A stretch of 64,000 bases of DNA from Rubrivivax sp. (lineage in GTDB: Bacteria; Pseudomonadota; Gammaproteobacteria; Burkholderiales; Burkholderiaceae_C): assembly GCA_030653385.1 (NCBI GenBank), contig JAURZM010000014.1, positions 1-64,000 of the forward strand. The letters run 5' to 3'. The translations under genes were made by a program, and so were the position numbers. The first letter of the stretch is position 1. Every line of letters begins with the position of its first letter. Below the pieces are notes generated by a model. The model had not been told where the DNA came from, made no database searches, and saw only the letters and a program-made list of their open reading frames with translations. Below are positions 29,622 through 38,924 of this stretch, piece by piece.

Positions 29622-30896
29622 ATGCTCAAGAAGATCGCCGTCTCCCAGTTGCGCTTGGGCATGCACCTGCACAAGCTGGAAGGCGCGTGGCTCGAACACC
29701 CTTTCTGGAAGACCCGCTTCGTCATCACCAGCAGCGACGACCTGAAGCGCCTGCTGGGCTGTGGCCTGGACGCATGCTGGATCAACACCGCCCTGGGTCT
29801 TGACGTGGCCGCCGTGGTGGAGGACACGCCCCCGGCCGCACCCCGGGCTGCACCCATGGCTGCACCCCCGGCCGCCCCAAGCTTGGCTGCAGCGGCCGCG
29901 CCGGCACCTCTGACGCCCCCCGCGCGGGTGGCAGACCGACCCATCGCCGACGAGCTGAAACAGGCCGCCGCCATCTGCAACCGCGGGCGCCAGGCCGTGA
30001 CGGCCATGTTCAACGAAGCGCGCATGGGGCGCACGCTGGACCCCAGCACCTGCCTGCCGCTGGTGGAAGAGATCTCCGGCTCGGTGATGCGCAACCCGGG
30101 CGCCTTGGTCAGCCTGGCGCGCCTGAAGACCCGCGACGACTACACCTACATGCACTCGGTGGCCGTGTGCGCGATGATGGTCGCGCTGTCGCGCCAGATC
30201 GGCCTGGACGAAGCCGGCTGCCGCGAGGCCGGCCTGGCCGGGCTGATGCACGACATCGGCAAGGCGCTGATGCCGGTGGACGTGCTGAACAAACCCGGGC
30301 GCCTGAGCGACGAAGAGTTTGCCGTCATCCGCACCCACTCCGAGGAAGGTTACGGCCTGCTCAAGGATGGCCAAGCCGTCAGCGCGGCCGCGCTGGACGT
30401 GGTGCTGCACCACCACGAGCGCATGGACGGCACCGGCTACCCGCACAAGCTGCCGGGCGACCAAATCAGCCAGCTGGCGCGCATGGGCGCCATCTGCGAC
30501 GTCTACGACGCCATCACGTCCAACCGCCCCTACAAGTCGGGCTGGGACCCGGCGCAGTCCATCGCCCGCATGGCTTCCTGGAAGGGCCACTTCGACACCG
30601 CTCTCTTTGCCGCCTTCGTGCAGAGCCTGGGCATCTACCCCACGGGTTCCTTGGTCAAACTGGCGTCGAGCCGGCTGGCGGTGGTGGTGGAGCAGAACAC
30701 CGGCAACCTGGTGTCGCCGGTGGTGATGGTGTTCTTTTCCACCAAGTCGCAGCTGCACATCACGCCGACGCGGCTGGACCTGTCGCGTGGCACGCAAGAC
30801 CGCATCACCGGCCGCGAAGAGGGCGGCAGCGAACGTTTTCCGCACCTGGACGAACTGTGGGCCGACCCCGAGGCGCTGCGGCGCATGAAAGCCTGA
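29622..30896 (+). CDS. HD-GYP domain c-di-GMP phosphodiesterase
   Basis: The 424-residue cytoplasmic protein has an N-terminal DUF3391 domain (LKKIAVSQLRLGMHLHKLEG), an Ala/Pro linker (about residues 68-105), and a C-terminal HD-GYP domain. That domain shows the metal-binding LAGLMHDIGKALMP and the signature HHERMDGTGYPHKL (about residues 264-277), then YDAITSNRPYKSGW. These are the residues of active phosphodiesterases that degrade c-di-GMP. The 3' end shows a 12-bp tandem duplication across the stop codon (30885-30908). Confidence 0.93.
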   Translation: MLKKIAVSQLRLGMHLHKLEGAWLEHPFWKTRFVITSSDDLKRLLGCGLDACWINTALGLDVAAVVEDTPPAAPRAAPMAAPPAAPSLAAAAAPAPLTPPARVADRPIADELKQAAAICNRGRQAVTAMFNEARMGRTLDPSTCLPLVEEISGSVMRNPGALVSLARLKTRDDYTYMHSVAVCAMMVALSRQIGLDEAGCREAGLAGLMHDIGKALMPVDVLNKPGRLSDEEFAVIRTHSEEGYGLLKDGQAVSAAALDVVLHHHERMDGTGYPHKLPGDQISQLARMGAICDVYDAITSNRPYKSGWDPAQSIARMASWKGHFDTALFAAFVQSLGIYPTGSLVKLASSRLAVVVEQNTGNLVSPVVMVFFSTKSQLHITPTRLDLSRGTQDRITGREEGGSERFPHLDELWADPEALRRMKA

Positions 30897-30955
30897 ATGA
30901 AAGCCTGAAGCCGGGCTGACTACACTTCGGCTCCACACGGGGCTCAGGAGTGGTC

Positions 30956-32551
30956 ATGAAGCGCTTGTCGATGCATGGAGTGGTGGCGGTGCTGGCACTG
31001 CTGATGGTGGCCAGCGGGCACGCTCAGGCGCAGACGCTGCGCTGGGCCAGCCAGGGCGACCCGCTGACGATGGACCCGCACTCGCAGAACGAGGGTCTCA
31101 CCAACAACATCAACGGCCAGGTCTACGAACGCCTGGTCAAGCGCGACCGGCAACTGGCCATCGTGCCCGCGCTGGCCACCAGCTGGCAGCAGACGGCGCC
31201 GCTGGTCTGGCGCTTCAAGCTGCGAGCCGGTGTCACCTTCCACGACGGCGCCCCGCTCACGGCCGAGGACGTGGTGTTTTCGGTGCAGCGGGCGCAGATG
31301 CCCTCGTCGACCTTTGCGGTGTATGCCAATGCCGTGGGCACACCGGTGGCGGTGGACAAGGAGACGGTCGAATTCCGCCTGGCCAAGGTCAACCCGGTGT
31401 TCCTGCAGCACCTGGAGAGTGTGTTCATCATGAACAAGGCCTGGAGCGAAAAAAACCGCGTCACCAAGCCGCAAGACTTCAAGAACAAGGAAGAAAGCTT
31501 CGCCGGCTTCAATGCCAACGGCACCGGTCCCTTCCGCCTGGCCAGCCGGCAGCCGGGCATCAGGACCACGCTGACGCGCAACCCGGCCTGGTGGGGTCGC
31601 GGCGAGCCGGCTAACTCGGGAAACGTGCAGGAAGTGGTCTACACGCCCATTGCGAACGACGCCACCCGGCTGGCCGCGCTGGTGACCGGCGAAATTGACT
31701 TCGTGCTCGACCCCGCGCCGCGCGACGTGGCCCGGCTGCGCAACACGGCGGGCGTGAAGATCATCGACGGGCCCGAGAACCGGCTCATCTTCCTGGGCAT
31801 GGACCAGCATCGTGACGAACTGCTGTACGGCAACGTGAAGCACAAAAACCCGTTCAAGGACCTGCGGGTGCGCCAGGCGCTGTACCACGCCATCGACATC
31901 GAGACCATCAAGAACAAGCTGATGAACGGCCAGAGCGCACCCACCGGCGGCCTGACGCCCAGCCCGCAGGGGTCGTACAACGACGCGGCCATCGAAGCGC
32001 GCCTGCCTTTCGACCTGGCCAAGGCGCGTGCGCTGATGGCGCAGGCCGGCTGGGCCGAGGGTTTCGAGGTGGCAATGGACTGCCCCAACAACCGCTACAT
32101 CAACGACGAAGAAATCTGCATCGCACTGGCTGGCATGTGGGCGCAGCTGAAGGTCAAGGTCAAGGTCAACGCGATGCCACGTGCGCTGTACTTTCCGAAG
32201 CTGGAGAAGTTCGACACCAGCCTGTACCTGCTGGGCTGGGGCGGTGCGGTGACCGACGCCGAAACCATGATCACGCCCGTGCTGCGCCACCCGGCTGAAA
32301 ACGGCGTGGGCATCTTCAACGCCGGTCGTGCCCGCAACGACGCCTTCGAGAAGCTGGCGGTGGCGCAGTCACAGGAAGCCGACCCGCACAAGCGCGAAGA
32401 ACTGGTGAAGGCCGCGCTGCGAGAGTACAAGGCACAGGCCCACATCATTCCGCTGCACCGCCAGGTGGTGCCCTGGGCCGCACGCAACAACGTGCAGGTG
32501 GTGCACCGGGCCGACAACTGGGTCGAGGTGCCGTGGATCAGCCTGCGGTAG
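30956..32551 (+). CDS. peptide/opine-type ABC transporter substrate-binding protein
   Basis: Periplasmic solute-binding protein of family 5 (SBP_bac_5, DppA/OppA-like), 531 residues. A signal peptide (MKRLSMHGVVAVLALLMVAS, cleavage after AQA) is followed by TLRWASQGDPLTMDPHSQNE, the family N-terminus, and the lobe motif FKLRAGVTFHDGAPLTAEDV. ATG at 30956 follows CAGGAG. No permease or ATPase genes are nearby, so it is an orphan binding protein here; the ligand cannot be told from sequence. Confidence 0.92.
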   Translation: MKRLSMHGVVAVLALLMVASGHAQAQTLRWASQGDPLTMDPHSQNEGLTNNINGQVYERLVKRDRQLAIVPALATSWQQTAPLVWRFKLRAGVTFHDGAPLTAEDVVFSVQRAQMPSSTFAVYANAVGTPVAVDKETVEFRLAKVNPVFLQHLESVFIMNKAWSEKNRVTKPQDFKNKEESFAGFNANGTGPFRLASRQPGIRTTLTRNPAWWGRGEPANSGNVQEVVYTPIANDATRLAALVTGEIDFVLDPAPRDVARLRNTAGVKIIDGPENRLIFLGMDQHRDELLYGNVKHKNPFKDLRVRQALYHAIDIETIKNKLMNGQSAPTGGLTPSPQGSYNDAAIEARLPFDLAKARALMAQAGWAEGFEVAMDCPNNRYINDEEICIALAGMWAQLKVKVKVNAMPRALYFPKLEKFDTSLYLLGWGGAVTDAETMITPVLRHPAENGVGIFNAGRARNDAFEKLAVAQSQEADPHKREELVKAALREYKAQAHIIPLHRQVVPWAARNNVQVVHRADNWVEVPWISLR

Positions 32552-32582
32552 CACGCTGAAGGCACCCGGCGGCGGGTATTGA

Positions 32583-32620
32583 CTCCCTCTCCCCCTGGGA
32601 GAGGGTTGGGGTGAGGGTGC
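32583..32620. repeat. REP-like palindrome between convergent genes
   Basis: CCCTCTCCC (32585-32593) and GGGAGAGGG (32597-32605) form a 9-bp stem with a CCT loop, followed by TTGGGGTGAGGGT. This matches a widespread proteobacterial interspersed palindrome (CCCTCTCCC...GGGAGAGGGTTGGGGTGAGGG). It lies between the ends of the solute-binding gene and the DUF1841 gene and may act as a transcription stop or mRNA stabiliser. Confidence 0.7.
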
Positions 32621-32631
32621 TGCCAGCGCGC

Positions 32632-33066
32632 TCAGTCCGCGGTTGCGCGCCGCCGCACCGCTTCCAGGTAAGCCTGCCCGTCGGGGGGCAGGCCGCTGCG
32701 CTGGCTGGCCCACACCATTTCTCCCAGGCACTCCATGACCTCGTGGTGCGCTTCGTGCAAGGAGCCGCGCCGTGCTGCCAGCAGGTCCACGGCCTGGCGG
32801 ATGCCGGTAGGCTGGTCGATGGCCACCTGCTCGGCAATCGACAGGTGCATGCTCAGGTGCAGGAAGGGGTTGGTGCGGCCTTCCTCCACCGTGTAGACGG
32901 CCTGCAGCGCGGCCGCCTCGTCGGCCAGCTCGGGGTGGTACTCGGGATGTTCGTCGATCCACCGTGCGGCCACCGCCTGCATCGGTTCCAGCGGCGCACC
33001 GCTGCGTTGGCGCAGGTAGGTGCTGCAGAAGAAACGGCGCACGTCGGACTGGGAGGGCTGGAACAT
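32632..33066 (-). CDS. DUF1841 family protein
   Basis: The 144-residue soluble protein contains the DUF1841 pattern [14 protein letters not shown] and [20 protein letters not shown], followed by a His-rich helix [17 protein letters not shown]. The clustered His/Glu residues ([21 protein letters not shown]) suggest metal binding, but the function is unknown. Found mainly in Beta- and Gammaproteobacteria. It is divergent from the nitroreductase gene with a 47-bp gap. Confidence 0.85.
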   Translation of the reverse strand: MFQPSQSDVRRFFCSTYLRQRSGAPLEPMQAVAARWIDEHPEYHPELADEAAALQAVYTVEEGRTNPFLHLSMHLSIAEQVAIDQPTGIRQAVDLLAARRGSLHEAHHEVMECLGEMVWASQRSGLPPDGQAYLEAVRRRATAD

Positions 33067-33113
33067 GGTCAGAATTGTCGCCTCACGCCACCGTCCGTTT
33101 CACCGAAGTCCGC

Positions 33114-33689
33114 ATGAACCTCAGCACCGACCAGCTTTTCACCCAGGCGCGCACCCAGAACGGCTTTCTGCCGCAGGCCGTGCCCGACGAACAGCTGAAG
33201 GCCTTGTACGAGCTGATGAAGTGGGGCCCGACCTCGGCCAACAGCAGCCCGGCGCGCTTGGCCTTCGTGCGCAGCGCCGAAGCCAAGGCCCGCCTGGTGG
33301 CCTGCGTCTCGCCTGGCAACCAGGCCAAGGTGCAGGAAGCGCCGGTGACCGTGATCATCGGCATGGACATGGCGTTTTACGAGCGCCTGCCGCAGCTCTT
33401 TCCGCACACCGACGCCCGTTCCTGGTTCGAAGGCAAAGACGAGATGATCCGCAGCACGGCCTTTCGCAACTCCAGCTTGCAAGGGGGCTACCTGATCATG
33501 GCGGCACGTGCGCTGGGCCTGGGTTGCGGGCCGATGAGCGGCTTCGACGCCAGCAGGGTGGACACCGAGTTCTGGGCCGGCACCACCGTCAAGACCAATT
33601 TCATCTGCACCCTGGGCCACGGCAACCCCGCCAAGGTGCTGCCGCGCAGCCCGCGACTGAGCTTCGACGAAGCCTGCCAGCTGGTCTGA
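33114..33689 (+). CDS. RutE-like nitroreductase family protein (malonic semialdehyde reductase type)
   Basis: FMN-dependent NAD(P)H oxidoreductase, 191 residues. [19 protein letters not shown] forms the flavin phosphate site, and [20 protein letters not shown] plus SGFD are shared with RutE and related reductases. No other rut pyrimidine-degradation genes are nearby, so the substrate may differ. ATG at 33114 gives the normal family N-terminus. The TSUP permease begins 11 bp after the stop. Confidence 0.88.
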   Translation: MNLSTDQLFTQARTQNGFLPQAVPDEQLKALYELMKWGPTSANSSPARLAFVRSAEAKARLVACVSPGNQAKVQEAPVTVIIGMDMAFYERLPQLFPHTDARSWFEGKDEMIRSTAFRNSSLQGGYLIMAARALGLGCGPMSGFDASRVDTEFWAGTTVKTNFICTLGHGNPAKVLPRSPRLSFDEACQLV

Positions 33690-33700
33690 CGGCAGCCGAC

Positions 33701-34459
33701 TTGCTGCCCTTCATCACCGACCCGCTGTTCTACGCGGTGGCCGTGCCGGCGGTGCTGCTGACCGGCCTGGCCAAAAGCGGCTTTGCGGCCGGTTTCGGTG
33801 TGCTGGCCACGCCCTTGATGGCACTGACGCTGCCCGCGCCGCAGGCGGCGGCCATCCTGCTGCCGCTGCTGCTGGCGATGGACCTGACCGGCCTGCAGCA
33901 GATGTGGCACGACCGCGACCGCGCGATGGTCAAGCGCCTGGTGCTGTGGGGCGTGCTGGGTGTGGTGCTGGGCACGCTGCTGTTCGGTGTGCTGTCGCCC
34001 AAGGCGGTGGCCGGCTGGCTGGGTGCGATGACGCTGGCTTTTCTGGCGCAGCGGCTGCTGTTCAAGCCGGCCCCTGGCTCGGCGGCACCGTCGCGCAGCT
34101 GGGAATCGGTGAGTGCCACGCTGTCGGGTTTCACCAGCTTCGTGGCCCACGCTGGCAGCCCGCCCATCATGGCCTACCTGCTGCCGCTGAAGCTGCCGGC
34201 TCGCACGCTGACGGCCACGCTGGCGGTGTACTTTGCCGGTGTCAACGCGGTCAAGGTGGTGCCCTATGCCGCGCTGGGTTTGCTGGACACCCGGAACCTG
34301 GCCACGTCGTTGCTGCTGCTGCCGATTGCGCCACTGGGCGTGTGGGCCGGTGTCTGGCTCGTGAGGCGCGTGGATGGCACCTGGTTCTACCGGCTGATGT
34401 ACGCCGGCATGTTCCTGGCGGGCAGCAAGCTGTTGTGGGACGGCTTGTCGCCAATCTAG
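33701..34459 (+). CDS. TSUP family sulfite/sulfonate exporter-like permease
   Basis: TauE/SafE-type membrane protein of 252 residues with about eight hydrophobic segments. The family's GLAKSGFAAGFGVLATPLMAL lies at the N-terminus and SGFTSFVAHAGSPPIMAYLL at the start of the second half. The start is uncertain: TTG at 33701 is used (CTG at 33686 is the other choice). The gene follows the nitroreductase closely and is probably cotranscribed. Substrate unknown. Confidence 0.85.
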   Translation: MLPFITDPLFYAVAVPAVLLTGLAKSGFAAGFGVLATPLMALTLPAPQAAAILLPLLLAMDLTGLQQMWHDRDRAMVKRLVLWGVLGVVLGTLLFGVLSPKAVAGWLGAMTLAFLAQRLLFKPAPGSAAPSRSWESVSATLSGFTSFVAHAGSPPIMAYLLPLKLPARTLTATLAVYFAGVNAVKVVPYAALGLLDTRNLATSLLLLPIAPLGVWAGVWLVRRVDGTWFYRLMYAGMFLAGSKLLWDGLSPI

Positions 34460-34598
34460 GGAGACGCTGACCCTCCAAGTGAGTGGTATTTCGTGTCTTT
34501 GAGCAGAATCCGAATCGCACGGCGTCGCCGGCCTGTAGAGTTCGCTCTACCCCGAAAAGTAGCCAAAGAGCCGGGGGAACAGTCAGGGAGCGGAAGTC
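34460..34598 (+). other. leader region of the type I secretion locus
   Basis: A 139-bp gap. The one clear feature is a hairpin GTAGAG-TTCG-CTCTAC at 34535-34550, a perfect 6-bp stem with a UUCG tetraloop, about 50 bp before the ABC gene. The stretch around 34480-34505 is locally AT-rich and could hold a promoter, but no good -10/-35 pair could be fixed. AGGGAG at 34585-34590 is a possible ribosome-binding site for TTG 34599. Confidence 0.4.
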
Positions 34599-36845
34599 TT
34601 GGAAACCGGAATCGGCGCCTCGTCACGGGCGTCAAGTGGAGCAATGCGTCTCGCGGAAGCGCCGCTGACACATGCCGTGGAAGCCGAACCAGGCCCGCGG
34701 ACAACACGCCTTCTTGCGCTGCAGGCCTTTGCGGTCATCGCCCGGCTGCATCACGTCGCTTGCGAGCCCACCGCGCTGCTGCATGCCTTGGGCAAACCCG
34801 CGTCTGAGCCTGCCGAAGTGGCCGACCTGCTGCTGGTGGCCAAACAGCTGGGCCTGCGCGCCAAGCTCGTTCGCACGGCTGCCGACCGGCTGGCGCTGAC
34901 CCCGCTGCCCGCGCTTGCCTTGTTGCGCGACGGCAGCATCGCCATCCTGGCCCAGAGCGACGGCCAGCGTGTGCTGCTTCAGCGTTTTGCAGAAGGCGCA
35001 GAACAGCGGCCGCTGATCGAACCGGCGGCTACCTTCGCCGAGCAGTGGAGCGGCGAGCTGCTGCTCGTCACCAGCCGCGCCAGCCTGGCCGGCGAACTGG
35101 CCAAGTTCGACTTCAGCTGGTTCGTGCCCAGCCTGGTGCGCCACCGCCGGCTGCTGGGCGAGGTGCTGATGGTCAGCATGTTCCTGCAGCTCTTTGCGCT
35201 GGTGAGCCCGCTGTTCTTCCAGGTGGTGATGGACAAGGTGCTGGTGCACCGGGGCACCAGCACGCTTGATGTGCTTATCGTCGGCCTGGTCATCGTCATG
35301 CTCTTCGAAAGCGGCCTGACGCTGCTGCGCAGCTACGTGTTCAGCCACACCACGAGCCGCATCGACGTGGAACTGGGTTCGCGCCTGTACCGCCACATGC
35401 TGAACCTGCCGCTGGCCTGGTTCGAGAGCCGGCGCGTGGGGGACTCGGTGGCGCGGGTGCGCGAGCTGGAGAACATCCGCAGCTTCCTGACCGGCAGCGC
35501 GCTGACGCTTGTGCTCGACCTGCTGTTTTCAGTGCTCTTCGTGGCCGTGATGCTGCTGTACAGCGTGAAGCTCACGCTCATCGTGCTGCTGAGTCTGCCG
35601 CTGTATGTGCTGCTGTCGGTGTTGGTGGTGCCGGTGCTGCGCGCGCGGCTGGAAGAGAAGTTCGCCCGCGGCGCTGAAAACCAGGCCATGCTCGTCGAAA
35701 GCATCACCGGCGCGCAGACCCTCAAAGCCAGTGCGTTGGAGCCTGTGTTCGCCCGCAAATGGGACCAGCAGCTTGCCGGCTACGTGGCCGCCAGCTTCCG
35801 CACCCAGAACCTGGCCACCGCGGCACACGAGGTGGTGGGCCTTGTCGGCAAACTGGTGTCAGCAGCCGTACTCTGGTTCGGCGCCCATGCCGTGATGGCG
35901 GGCGAACTCACGGTGGGCATGTTCGTGGCGTTCACGATGTTCTCAAACCGGGTGGCGATGCCCATCATGCGCATCGCACAGATGTGGCCAGACTTCCAGC
36001 AGACCGGCATCTCGGTGCGCCGCCTGGGCGACATCCTGAACACCCGCACCGAGGTGCCACCGCAGGCGGTGGCGCAGCTGCCACCGCTGAAGGGCCGCAT
36101 CACGCTGGAGAACGTCACCTTCCGCTACCGGCCGGAAGCACCGCCTGTGTTGCACGGCGTGAGCCTGGACATCCGCGCCGGCGAGGTCATCGGCATCGTG
36201 GGCCGCAGTGGCAGCGGCAAGAGCACGCTCACCAAGCTCGTGCAGCGCCTGTACTCACCCGAACAGGGCCGGGTGCTGGTCGACGGCATCGACATCGGCC
36301 TTATCGACGCTGCTCAGCTGCGCCGCCAGGTGGGCGTGGTGCTGCAAGAGAACCTGCTCTTCAACCGCAGCGTGCGCGAGAACATCGCCATTGCCGACCC
36401 GGCCGCGCCGCTGGAGGCGGTGATGCACGCCGCCGCCCTGGCCGGCGCCGCCGAGTTCATCAGTGAACTGACGCAGGGCTATGACACCGTGGTGGGCGAA
36501 CAGGGCACGGGCCTGTCGGGCGGGCAGCGCCAGCGCATTGCCATTGCGCGGGCACTGTTCACCAACCCGCGCATCCTGATCCTGGACGAAGCCACCAGTG
36601 CGCTCGACTATGAAAGCGAAGCGATCCTGCACAAGAACATGGCCGCTATCTGCAAGGGCCGGACGGTGATCATCATCGCTCACCGGCTCACGGCCGTGCG
36701 CAACGCCCACCGCATCATTGCCATGGAACGGGGCCGCATTGCGGAAGCCGGCTCGCACGAGGCGCTGCTGCAGCAAGGCGGCCTGTACGCACACTTGTGG
36801 CGCCTGCAGACCGCCGCGCCAGGCAACCCGGAGCGCGTAGCGTGA
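34599..36845 (+). CDS. type I secretion ABC exporter (permease/ATPase) with peptidase-like N-terminal domain
   Basis: HlyB/RtxB-type exporter, 748 residues from TTG 34599 (AGGGAG at good spacing); ATG at 34644 is the alternative. Domains: a C39-peptidase-like domain (~40-175) without the catalytic cysteine (a CLD type, which binds rather than cleaves substrate); an ABC transmembrane domain (~185-470); and the ATPase with Walker A GRSGSGKST (~535), signature LSGGQRQRIAIARAL (~638) and Walker B ILILDEATSALD (~659). Its stop overlaps the HlyD gene (GTGA). It should export the RTX protein encoded downstream. Confidence 0.95.
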   Translation: METGIGASSRASSGAMRLAEAPLTHAVEAEPGPRTTRLLALQAFAVIARLHHVACEPTALLHALGKPASEPAEVADLLLVAKQLGLRAKLVRTAADRLALTPLPALALLRDGSIAILAQSDGQRVLLQRFAEGAEQRPLIEPAATFAEQWSGELLLVTSRASLAGELAKFDFSWFVPSLVRHRRLLGEVLMVSMFLQLFALVSPLFFQVVMDKVLVHRGTSTLDVLIVGLVIVMLFESGLTLLRSYVFSHTTSRIDVELGSRLYRHMLNLPLAWFESRRVGDSVARVRELENIRSFLTGSALTLVLDLLFSVLFVAVMLLYSVKLTLIVLLSLPLYVLLSVLVVPVLRARLEEKFARGAENQAMLVESITGAQTLKASALEPVFARKWDQQLAGYVAASFRTQNLATAAHEVVGLVGKLVSAAVLWFGAHAVMAGELTVGMFVAFTMFSNRVAMPIMRIAQMWPDFQQTGISVRRLGDILNTRTEVPPQAVAQLPPLKGRITLENVTFRYRPEAPPVLHGVSLDIRAGEVIGIVGRSGSGKSTLTKLVQRLYSPEQGRVLVDGIDIGLIDAAQLRRQVGVVLQENLLFNRSVRENIAIADPAAPLEAVMHAAALAGAAEFISELTQGYDTVVGEQGTGLSGGQRQRIAIARALFTNPRILILDEATSALDYESEAILHKNMAAICKGRTVIIIAHRLTAVRNAHRIIAMERGRIAEAGSHEALLQQGGLYAHLWRLQTAAPGNPERVA

Positions 36846-38248
36846 GCGGCGAGGCAGATGTCCGGCAGCGCCACCCCGCGGTGGACCTGCTGCGCCGCTA
36901 CCGCAGCGTGTTCGCCGCCGCCTGGGAGGCCCGGCACGAGCTGGCGGGCCCGAAGCGCCTGGCCAGTGAGGCGGCATTCCTGCCGGCCGCGCTGGAAATC
37001 CAAGAGACGCCCGTGCACCCGGCACCGCGCCGCGCGGCGTGGGCCATCATGGCCCTGTTCACGATCGTTGTCGTCTGGAGCATCGTCGGCCAGGTGGACA
37101 TCGTGGCCGTGGCGCATGGCCGCATCGTCGTCAGCGATGGTACGAAGGTGGTGCAGCCGCTGGAAGCCGGCGTGATCCGCGCGATCCACGTGCGTGACGG
37201 CGACAAGGTGACAGCCGGGCAGGTGCTCATCGAGCTGGACGCCACCAGTGCAGCTGCCGACCGCATCGGCGTGGACCAGCAGCTCGGCGCCGCCCGTCAA
37301 GACGCAGCGCGGGCGCTGGCCTTGCTGCAGGCGCTGCGAACCGGCCGGATGCCCCCCGTCGAGCCTGAGGCGCAGCAACAGGCCAGCGCCGAATGGGCCG
37401 ACATCAGTGCCCGCTTGGCGCGACTGGGAGCCGAGGCCGCACGCAGGGAAGCCGAAATCGCCACCGTGCGCGAGGGCGTGAGCAAACTGCAGGCCACCCT
37501 GCCCCTGGCGCGGCAGCGCGAGGCGGACATCCAGGCGCTCAGCACGCAGGGCTTCGTGGCCGGCCACGCGGGGCAGGACCGGACGCGCGAACGCATCGAG
37601 ATCGAACGCGACCTGTCAGCGCAGCAGGCCAGGCTGAAGGAAGCCGAGGCGACCCTGGCCGAGAGCCGGCAGAACAAGGCCGCCTACCTGGCGGAGACAC
37701 AGCGCAGCCTGAATGACCGGCTGGCCAAGGCCGGCCTCGACCAGAGCCAGCTGCAACAGCAAGGCGCCAAGACTGCGCAGCGCGAACAGCTGACGAAGCT
37801 GAAGGCGCCGGTGGCGGGCACGGTGCAGCAGCTGGCGGTGTTCAGCACCGGCGGTGTCGTCACGCCCGCGCAGACGCTGCTGGTGATCGTGCCCGACGGC
37901 GCCGAGGTGACGGCCGAGGTGGTGATCGAAAACAAGGACATCGGCTTCGTGAGCCCCGGGCAGCAAGCCGAAGTGAAGGTGGAGACCTTCAGCTTCACCC
38001 GTTACGGCACGCTACCAGCCACGGTGAGCTGGGTGACGCAGGATGCGGTGAACGACGAAAAACGCGGCGCGATCTTTCCGGCCACGTTGCGGCTGGAGCG
38101 GGCGGTGCTGGACGTGAACGGCAAGGCCGTGAAGCTGGCGCCTGGCATGCAGGTGACGGCCGAGGTGAAGACCGGGCGGAGGCGGGTGATTGAGTACTTG
38201 CTGGGCCCGATGCAGGAGGCGCTGCAGGGCAGTGCGAAGGAGCGATGA
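36842..38248 (+). CDS. HlyD family type I secretion periplasmic adaptor
   Basis: Membrane fusion protein linking the ABC exporter to an outer-membrane channel; 468 residues from GTG 36842, which overlaps the exporter stop. There is a cytoplasmic N-terminus, one transmembrane helix (about 65-85, ALFTIVVVWSIVGQVDIVA), a lipoyl half-motif GTKVVQPLEAGVIRAIHVRDGD, a long coiled coil (about 150-310), and the C-terminal RTX-adaptor signature LAPGMQVTAEVKTGRRRVIEY...LLGPM. No TolC-like gene is present, so the outer-membrane partner must be encoded elsewhere. Confidence 0.95.
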   Translation: MSGEADVRQRHPAVDLLRRYRSVFAAAWEARHELAGPKRLASEAAFLPAALEIQETPVHPAPRRAAWAIMALFTIVVVWSIVGQVDIVAVAHGRIVVSDGTKVVQPLEAGVIRAIHVRDGDKVTAGQVLIELDATSAAADRIGVDQQLGAARQDAARALALLQALRTGRMPPVEPEAQQQASAEWADISARLARLGAEAARREAEIATVREGVSKLQATLPLARQREADIQALSTQGFVAGHAGQDRTRERIEIERDLSAQQARLKEAEATLAESRQNKAAYLAETQRSLNDRLAKAGLDQSQLQQQGAKTAQREQLTKLKAPVAGTVQQLAVFSTGGVVTPAQTLLVIVPDGAEVTAEVVIENKDIGFVSPGQQAEVKVETFSFTRYGTLPATVSWVTQDAVNDEKRGAIFPATLRLERAVLDVNGKAVKLAPGMQVTAEVKTGRRRVIEYLLGPMQEALQGSAKER

Positions 38249-38316
38249 ATGATCGCGGCTTGTCAGAGTAGAAATATCCAGCACCACTCGATTCAACAGA
38301 CACAGGGAGAGATGCA

Positions 38317-38889
38317 ATGACGTTTGTAAATGAGCGGATCGCTGAAGAAGATTCAAAGAAGTACGGACTTGACCAGATCGATGCCCGCTGGGCGTTCGGA
38401 GGCACAAGCTCGCGGCAATGGACGGTCGATCAAGAGCGACAGATTCGCATGCGGCAGGTAAGTCATCGAGTGGAATTCGGCTATGTCTCCAGTGAAATAG
38501 GCTGGACGATTCACTGGGGAAACCAGGTGATCGATGTACGGACAATTACTGTCTCAAGAGAGACAATTGGCTCGCATCGACACATCGTTTACCGACTCCT
38601 CAGTCTCGAAGTGCCCGCTAGCTTGGGCGTAGCGCGCGAAGAGGTGATTGCAGCGTTTCGTGAGGCGCTGTTGGTCTATGGGGACGGCGGAATCTACTCT
38701 GGAGATATCACTTCAACAGTAACGCTCTTGGCAGCGACTGAGGGGCAGAATAATGCTTACCTACGACGCACAATCCGGCGATCTCGTGAAGATGATGTCG
38801 AGAAGATCGACAGCCACCGTCTTGTCAGCGAAGCCTTACTCCAGAACCTCGACTGCTGGCCGACGACAACCCAAACTAGGCACAGGTAG
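38317..38889 (+). CDS. unknown small protein A in the type I secretion locus
   Basis: The 190-residue protein has no signal peptide or membrane segment and belongs to no family I recognise. Its first ~137 residues align with the next gene's product: shared FVNER, KYGL..ID.R, GGTSSR.W..D.ER and a C-terminal EALxxYG.xG. It continues ~50 residues beyond its paralogue with an Arg-rich tail. Good ribosome-binding site (CAGGGAGAG) before ATG 38317. G+C in sampled lines is about 47-60%, well below the ~68% of hlyD, and codon choice is less GC-biased. Position between adaptor and RTX gene suggests a partner of the RTX protein (inference). Confidence 0.75.
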   Translation: MTFVNERIAEEDSKKYGLDQIDARWAFGGTSSRQWTVDQERQIRMRQVSHRVEFGYVSSEIGWTIHWGNQVIDVRTITVSRETIGSHRHIVYRLLSLEVPASLGVAREEVIAAFREALLVYGDGGIYSGDITSTVTLLAATEGQNNAYLRRTIRRSREDDVEKIDSHRLVSEALLQNLDCWPTTTQTRHR

Positions 38890-38924
38890 AAATCTGTTCA
38901 CTATGCTCCAAGAGAGGAATTCAA

